DNA from: Ruminococcaceae bacterium UBA7147
Lineage (GTDB): Bacteria > Bacillota > Clostridia > Oscillospirales > Acutalibacteraceae
Reading direction: 5' to 3'
NCBI GenBank assembly: GCA_002491825.1
Contig: DKWR01000070.1
Span: forward strand, 8,529 to 35,184
DNA: 26,656 bases
A program made the position numbers and the translations under genes. This document shows positions 22,542 through 26,656 of the stretch, piece after piece. Within the stretch, counting starts at the first letter, position 1. Each line of letters begins with the position of its first letter. Under the pieces are notes generated by a model, which ran no database searches, was not told the origin of the DNA, and worked only from the letters and a program-made list of their open reading frames with translations.

Positions 22542-24659
22542 ATGAGGAAAATCAAGGAGTGGCTTAGTGTTCAGCTTGCCAAAAATCCGGGCAGAATGGT
22601 GCTTTGCGCAATTCTGTTGTTTAACATTGTTTTTCTTTGTTTGTCTGCGGTAATAATCGGCAATATGCCGGTTACGGGTACGGAAAAAATGGGCTTTTTC
22701 GAAGCAGCTTTTTGTACGATTACTATGATCCTTGACGCCGGTTGCATTCAGTATGTTGTTGCGGATGTCGGAAGTGCGGGAGTTATTATTGTAATTATTT
22801 GCTTATGCATAATTCTCGTAGGTATGATTTCGTTTACCGGTGCAGTAATCGGTTATATTACAAACTATATTTCCGATTTTATAGGTAACGCAAATGCAGG
22901 TTCAAGAAAACTGGTGTTATCGGATCATACTGTTATTCTTAACTGGAACACAAGGGCGTCGGAAATTGTAAACGACTTGCTCTACTGCAATACCAAGCAA
23001 AAAGTTGTGGTGCTTGTTGGTGCAAGAAAGACAGAAATTGAAAAGGAAATTGACGAACGACTGTCTGATACAATATCACGTGAAAATGCCGAAATATATG
23101 AGCATGCCAAAAATATGCCGTTTTTTAAGAAGATTGTATATTTGCGTAAAAATTTGTTTAACAAGAGTATTACTGTTATTGTTCGTGAGGGCGATGTTTT
23201 TTCTTCAAAACAGCTCAGAGATATTTCTCTTGAAAGAGCAAAAACGGTAGTAATTTTAGGAAACGATATTAATAATACAATATGCAAATTTGAGCACAAG
23301 GACAAGATCGAAGAAAACGGCAAGGGAAATTCACAGACAATTAAAACCCTTATGCAGGTAGCCGATATTACTTCTGCCGAAACCTCTGACGATAATCAGA
23401 AAATTATAGTTGAGATTACTGACGAATGGACAGCAGAAGTTGTTGATAAAATCATTCAATGTAAGCAGGTCGCAACAAAGTGCAATATCGTTCCGATGAG
23501 AGTAAATCAGATTCTCGGACCTATTCTTTCACAGTTTTCGTTAATGCCGGAGCTTAACCTTGTTTATAAAGAGCTGTTTTCAAATAAGGGAGCGGCTTTT
23601 TATACAAAAGAATACTGCGAGAATGTGAATGATGAAATTCAGTATATAGGCGACTATATGAGCAATCATGCAAATGCAATACCGCTCACCTTTATGGGCA
23701 GCAAAAAGAAACAGTATTTTTACTATGCTTCTGACAAGCAGGAAGATGTTGATAGGATTACCGATGTTGAAAATTCGGATTATTCTGTTAAGCTTAATCA
23801 TAATTACTGGATAGAGAAAAAGAATATTATTATCCTCGGTCACAACAGCAGGTGCGAGGATATAATGAGAGGCTTCCAGTCCTTCTGCGGTGAGTGGGGA
23901 TACAAAGACAGTGACGAAAGTATTGTTCAGATTGCCGTGATTGATTCACAGAAAAATCTTGACAAAATGAATAATTACAAGGAATACCCGTTTGTAACAG
24001 AAACCGTGGCTGCTGAAATTTACAATAAAGATTTAATATGCAGTACTATTGACAGGGTTGTTTCGGCAAATAAAGATGATACCAGTATCCTTATTCTCTC
24101 CGATGATTCTGCGCTGAATGAAGACATAGACGCTAACGCTCTTGCAAATCTTGTGTATGTTCAGGATATTATCAATAACAAGAAAAAGAATGATGATAAC
24201 TTTGATGTAGAGAGTATAGACGTTATTGTTGAGATAGTAAATCCGAAACACCACGACGTTGTCAACAGCTACAGCGTCAATAATGTTGTAATCAGCAACA
24301 GATACATAAGTAAGATGATTACGCAAATCGGCAAGAAAGAGGCATTGTTTGATTTCTATTGCGATATTCTGACATATGACGAAGAGGGTGCCGAAGAATA
24401 TAAGAGCAAAGAGGTTTATATAAAAAAGGTCAGCAGTTTCTTTGATGAAATACCCAAGCCCTGTAATGCCGCTGAATTTATACGAGCGCTTTATAAGGCA
24501 TCTACAGATACATCTTTGCCGCCTGAAAAGAGAAATCCTGCAATTGCATTGGGATATGTTAAGCCCGGCGGAAAAATGGTTCTTTTCAGCGGTGATCAGC
24601 GTGCAATAAGAGTTGAACTCGATAAGAGAGATAAGCTTATTGTATTCAGTAATCATTAA
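22542..24659 (+). CDS. CASTOR/POLLUX-type ion channel protein
   Basis: 705 residues. TM1 at 18-39, a pore-loop region with TMILDAGCIQ (61-70), and TM2 at 79-105. The LDAG at 64-67 lines up with the ADSG filter region of plant CASTOR/POLLUX nuclear ion channels. After TM2 comes LSDHTVILNWNTRASEIV (126-143), the first RCK-like Rossmann region with the family's HTxILxWN pattern. The mid-domain segment VNQILGPILSQFSLMPELNLVYKEL... (321-345) and AFYTKEY also recall CASTOR. A second RCK-like region starts at IIILGHNSRCEDI (429-441). It probably forms a tetrameric cation channel gated by a cytosolic ligand. The start follows GAGGTGA. It lies between the RyR and TIR-LRR genes, all co-oriented. Function in bacteria is not established. 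Confidence 0.85.
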   Translation: MRKIKEWLSVQLAKNPGRMVLCAILLFNIVFLCLSAVIIGNMPVTGTEKMGFFEAAFCTITMILDAGCIQYVVADVGSAGVIIVIICLCIILVGMISFTGAVIGYITNYISDFIGNANAGSRKLVLSDHTVILNWNTRASEIVNDLLYCNTKQKVVVLVGARKTEIEKEIDERLSDTISRENAEIYEHAKNMPFFKKIVYLRKNLFNKSITVIVREGDVFSSKQLRDISLERAKTVVILGNDINNTICKFEHKDKIEENGKGNSQTIKTLMQVADITSAETSDDNQKIIVEITDEWTAEVVDKIIQCKQVATKCNIVPMRVNQILGPILSQFSLMPELNLVYKELFSNKGAAFYTKEYCENVNDEIQYIGDYMSNHANAIPLTFMGSKKKQYFYYASDKQEDVDRITDVENSDYSVKLNHNYWIEKKNIIILGHNSRCEDIMRGFQSFCGEWGYKDSDESIVQIAVIDSQKNLDKMNNYKEYPFVTETVAAEIYNKDLICSTIDRVVSANKDDTSILILSDDSALNEDIDANALANLVYVQDIINNKKKNDDNFDVESIDVIVEIVNPKHHDVVNSYSVNNVVISNRYISKMITQIGKKEALFDFYCDILTYDEEGAEEYKSKEVYIKKVSSFFDEIPKPCNAAEFIRALYKASTDTSLPPEKRNPAIALGYVKPGGKMVLFSGDQRAIRVELDKRDKLIVFSNH

Positions 24660-24685
24660 GAGAAGATTTACGGTGAGTTGAGTGT

Positions 24686-26605
24686 ATGAACGATAAAGAT
24701 GTTTTTATCAGCTATAAGGCTGAAGAATTTGAAGACGCCATATGGGTTAAGTCTGTATTGGAAAATAACGGAATTTCCTGTTGGATGGCTCCGATGAGCA
24801 TTAGCGGAGGTGCAAGCTATGCTACAGAGATTCCAAAAGCTATTCGTGCATGCAAAGTTTTTTTGCTTATGCTGTCCGAAAAATCGCAAAACTCAAAATG
24901 GGTTCCCAGAGAGCTTGACCAGGCTATAAACGCAGGCAAAACTGTTTTGCCTTTTATGCTCGAAAACTGTGAACTGAAAGATGACTTTAATTTTTATCTC
25001 ACAAATGTTCAGCGTTATGCAGCATATGAAAACAAAGCCTCTGCAATGAAAAAAATGATTGCAGAGATAAAAAGTATTCTCAACTTGGTAAACGGTGAAG
25101 AAGAAAACAAAATTACCTCTGATAATATTTCTGAAAATACCGAAAAAAATATAAATCAGAATTTATCGTCAGATAAAATAAATCATTCGGATAAAAAGAA
25201 GTCAAAGAAAACAGTAATCAAAAAAGACAATTTAAAAAGTAAAAAACCAAGAAAATGGATTTTTATTCTTTCGGCGACTTTTTTATCTATCGTTGCGCTG
25301 ATTGCAGTAATCGTAATCGTTAATACGTTGGATGATGTTACCATTGCCGGAGAGAAGTATGACGGAAATTCAATTTCAGTTACAATAAAAGACGCTGAAT
25401 TAAGTTATGATGATTTGGACAGCCTGAATAAAATGAAAAAGCTTTCTTCTGTTAGTTTTGAAGGCTGTAAATTCCCGGATTATGACATAGGAAAATACAT
25501 ACCGTCATCTGCCGCGTCTTTAAAATTAAGCAATTGCGGTTTGACAAATGAGCATATAAAAAGCATTGATTTTAAGAATATGAAGATAGTTTATCTTAAA
25601 CTTAATGACAATCCGATGCTGAACGATTTAAAACAGTTGTCTGTGCTTAACAATTCGCTTTACGGTTTAAATATAAGCAATACGGGTGTTTCTGATATAG
25701 ATTTTCTAAAGGGATTTTCTTTGCTTGATAATCTGGATGCAGAAAACTGCAAGTTAGAAAATCTGATTGGATTGTCTGACTGCGACAGACTTACTAAAAT
25801 TAATGTAAATAACAACAGCCTGAAAAACTTAAAAGGGCTGGAAAAATGCATTAAGCTAAAGAAAATAAAGGCAAGTGCAAACAGCCTTGAGTCTTTGCAG
25901 GGAATAGAGAATGCCACCATACTCGAAACAGCAGTCCTTTCCGATAACCGCTTAAAAGATATTTCGGTTTTGTCAAAGTCGGCTGAAAGCTTAAAGTATG
26001 TTAATCTTGATAAAAATGAAATTTCAGATATTTCAGTTTTAAACAACTGCAGTTTGCTGAAGGTGTTGGAGATTAACAATAATAAGCTTACTGATTTAAA
26101 AGCGTTGGAAAATTTAGCAGAGCTCAATACGCTCTGTGCATCAAACAACGAGCTTGAATCTGTTGAGGGATTAGGTTTTTGCAGTAAGTTAAATTATATT
26201 GATTTGTCTGATAATAAGATAACCGATACAAGTGATTTGCCTGAAATCACTCCTATAGACAATAAAAAAACAGTTATTGATTTAAGCAACAATAAAATTG
26301 ACAAGCTTACACTTCCAAACAATGAATATAAGTTTGTTGCATTGTACGGTAATAATATTCCCGATTGTTCAAGGCTGTTTGAATTACGTATTTTTAACAC
26401 TATAGTTGATTACGACAGCTCAATTGACTTTGATGCGGCAAACGACACTGAAATAAAAATTATAGATGTGGTAAATTGCCCGTTGGACAGTCGGAATTCC
26501 GTAGAAGCGTCGGCAAAAAAATATACAGTTAATTTTTTAGACAAAAAAGACGCCGATAATAAAATAAATGAATATGATTATGAAAAAATATACATTCCGA
26601 ATTAA
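24686..26605 (+). CDS. TIR domain - transmembrane - leucine-rich-repeat protein
   Basis: 639 residues. Residues 1-130 are a TIR domain: DVFISYKAEEFEDA (5-18), the BB-loop region CWMAPMSISGG (32-42), and SKWVPRELDQA (70-80). Glu76 there aligns with the catalytic glutamate of NAD-cleaving TIRs such as SARM1. Residues 138-190 are a polar, lysine-rich linker. One TM segment lies at 191-214. Residues about 230-600 are internalin-like LRRs (LxxLxxLxxNxLxDIS), about 15 units. By the positive-inside rule the TIR end is cytosolic and the LRR end outside, a mirror of Toll-like receptor order. No signal peptide. The start ATG has GGTGAG about 10 nt upstream and lies 26 nt after the channel gene, so the two are co-transcribed. 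Likely role: sensor and signal producer for the channel proteins (inference). Confidence 0.9.
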   Translation: MNDKDVFISYKAEEFEDAIWVKSVLENNGISCWMAPMSISGGASYATEIPKAIRACKVFLLMLSEKSQNSKWVPRELDQAINAGKTVLPFMLENCELKDDFNFYLTNVQRYAAYENKASAMKKMIAEIKSILNLVNGEEENKITSDNISENTEKNINQNLSSDKINHSDKKKSKKTVIKKDNLKSKKPRKWIFILSATFLSIVALIAVIVIVNTLDDVTIAGEKYDGNSISVTIKDAELSYDDLDSLNKMKKLSSVSFEGCKFPDYDIGKYIPSSAASLKLSNCGLTNEHIKSIDFKNMKIVYLKLNDNPMLNDLKQLSVLNNSLYGLNISNTGVSDIDFLKGFSLLDNLDAENCKLENLIGLSDCDRLTKINVNNNSLKNLKGLEKCIKLKKIKASANSLESLQGIENATILETAVLSDNRLKDISVLSKSAESLKYVNLDKNEISDISVLNNCSLLKVLEINNNKLTDLKALENLAELNTLCASNNELESVEGLGFCSKLNYIDLSDNKITDTSDLPEITPIDNKKTVIDLSNNKIDKLTLPNNEYKFVALYGNNIPDCSRLFELRIFNTIVDYDSSIDFDAANDTEIKIIDVVNCPLDSRNSVEASAKKYTVNFLDKKDADNKINEYDYEKIYIPN

Positions 26606-26656
26606 AAAGTAAATTATTAAAGATTGTTGAAATACAATAAAATTGTGTGATAGATG

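Noticed and set aside
1..26656. CRISPR array
   Set aside because: The repeats present are few, palindromic, dispersed and of unequal spacing; no regular repeat-spacer array is seen.
20114..26656. Prophage or integrative element carrying the three-gene system
   Set aside because: The genes are richer in A+T than the arg cluster, but I see no integrase, attachment repeat, tRNA or phage gene; horizontal transfer remains possible but is not shown.

Overview
The window looks like a chromosomal segment of a gut-type low-GC Firmicute, most likely a Ruminococcus-like member of the Oscillospiraceae (Clostridia). The evidence is strong AGGAGG-type ribosome binding sites, sigma-A type promoters (TTGACA-N17-TATAAT), a BspA-type leucine-rich-repeat surface protein ending in a dockerin, and Firmicute forms of RNase Y, GAPDH and SdpR/SdpI. 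The taxonomic guess is inference from gene content only.

Layout. Positions 1-349 hold dispersed palindromic repeats, followed by a minus-strand flavin reductase (350-859). From 1246 to 11340 lies an almost complete arginine pathway on the plus strand: argG (own promoter, a perfect 18-bp ARG box, own terminator), two small membrane proteins, argH, argC, argJ, argB, a GNAT acetyltransferase, argD and argF. Together these run from glutamate through N-acetylated intermediates to ornithine, citrulline and arginine; ArgJ recycles the acetyl group. The cluster is broken up by small non-coding elements: a MITE-like inverted repeat (4777-4934), a very likely type I toxin-antitoxin pair (toxin 4974-5084 plus a convergent antisense RNA), and palindromic repeats before argH, argB and argD.

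Next come a stand-alone 5S rRNA gene with its own promoter and terminator (11477-11592), an FkbM-type methyltransferase, a minus-strand membrane protein of unknown function, an SdpR/SdpI pair with a consensus promoter, a secreted LRR-dockerin protein (minus), a small XRE regulator, GAPDH (minus), a long AT-rich gap containing a second MITE-like element, and RNase Y.

The most interesting part is the end, 20487-26605: an AT-rich three-gene unit behind a consensus promoter and a leader with a hairpin. It encodes (1) a three-TM protein with TrkA/RCK-like Rossmann regions and a C-terminal RyR domain, (2) a CASTOR/POLLUX-type ion channel with two TM segments, a pore loop and large cytosolic NAD-binding-like domains, and (3) a TIR domain joined through one TM segment to an outward-facing leucine-rich-repeat domain. 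I read this as a candidate receptor-signal-channel system: LRR sensing outside, TIR NAD+ processing inside, and a RyR/RCK-gated ion flux as output, possibly for defence or envelope sensing. The domains are visible in the sequence; the way they work together is inference. I do not recognise it as a named system.
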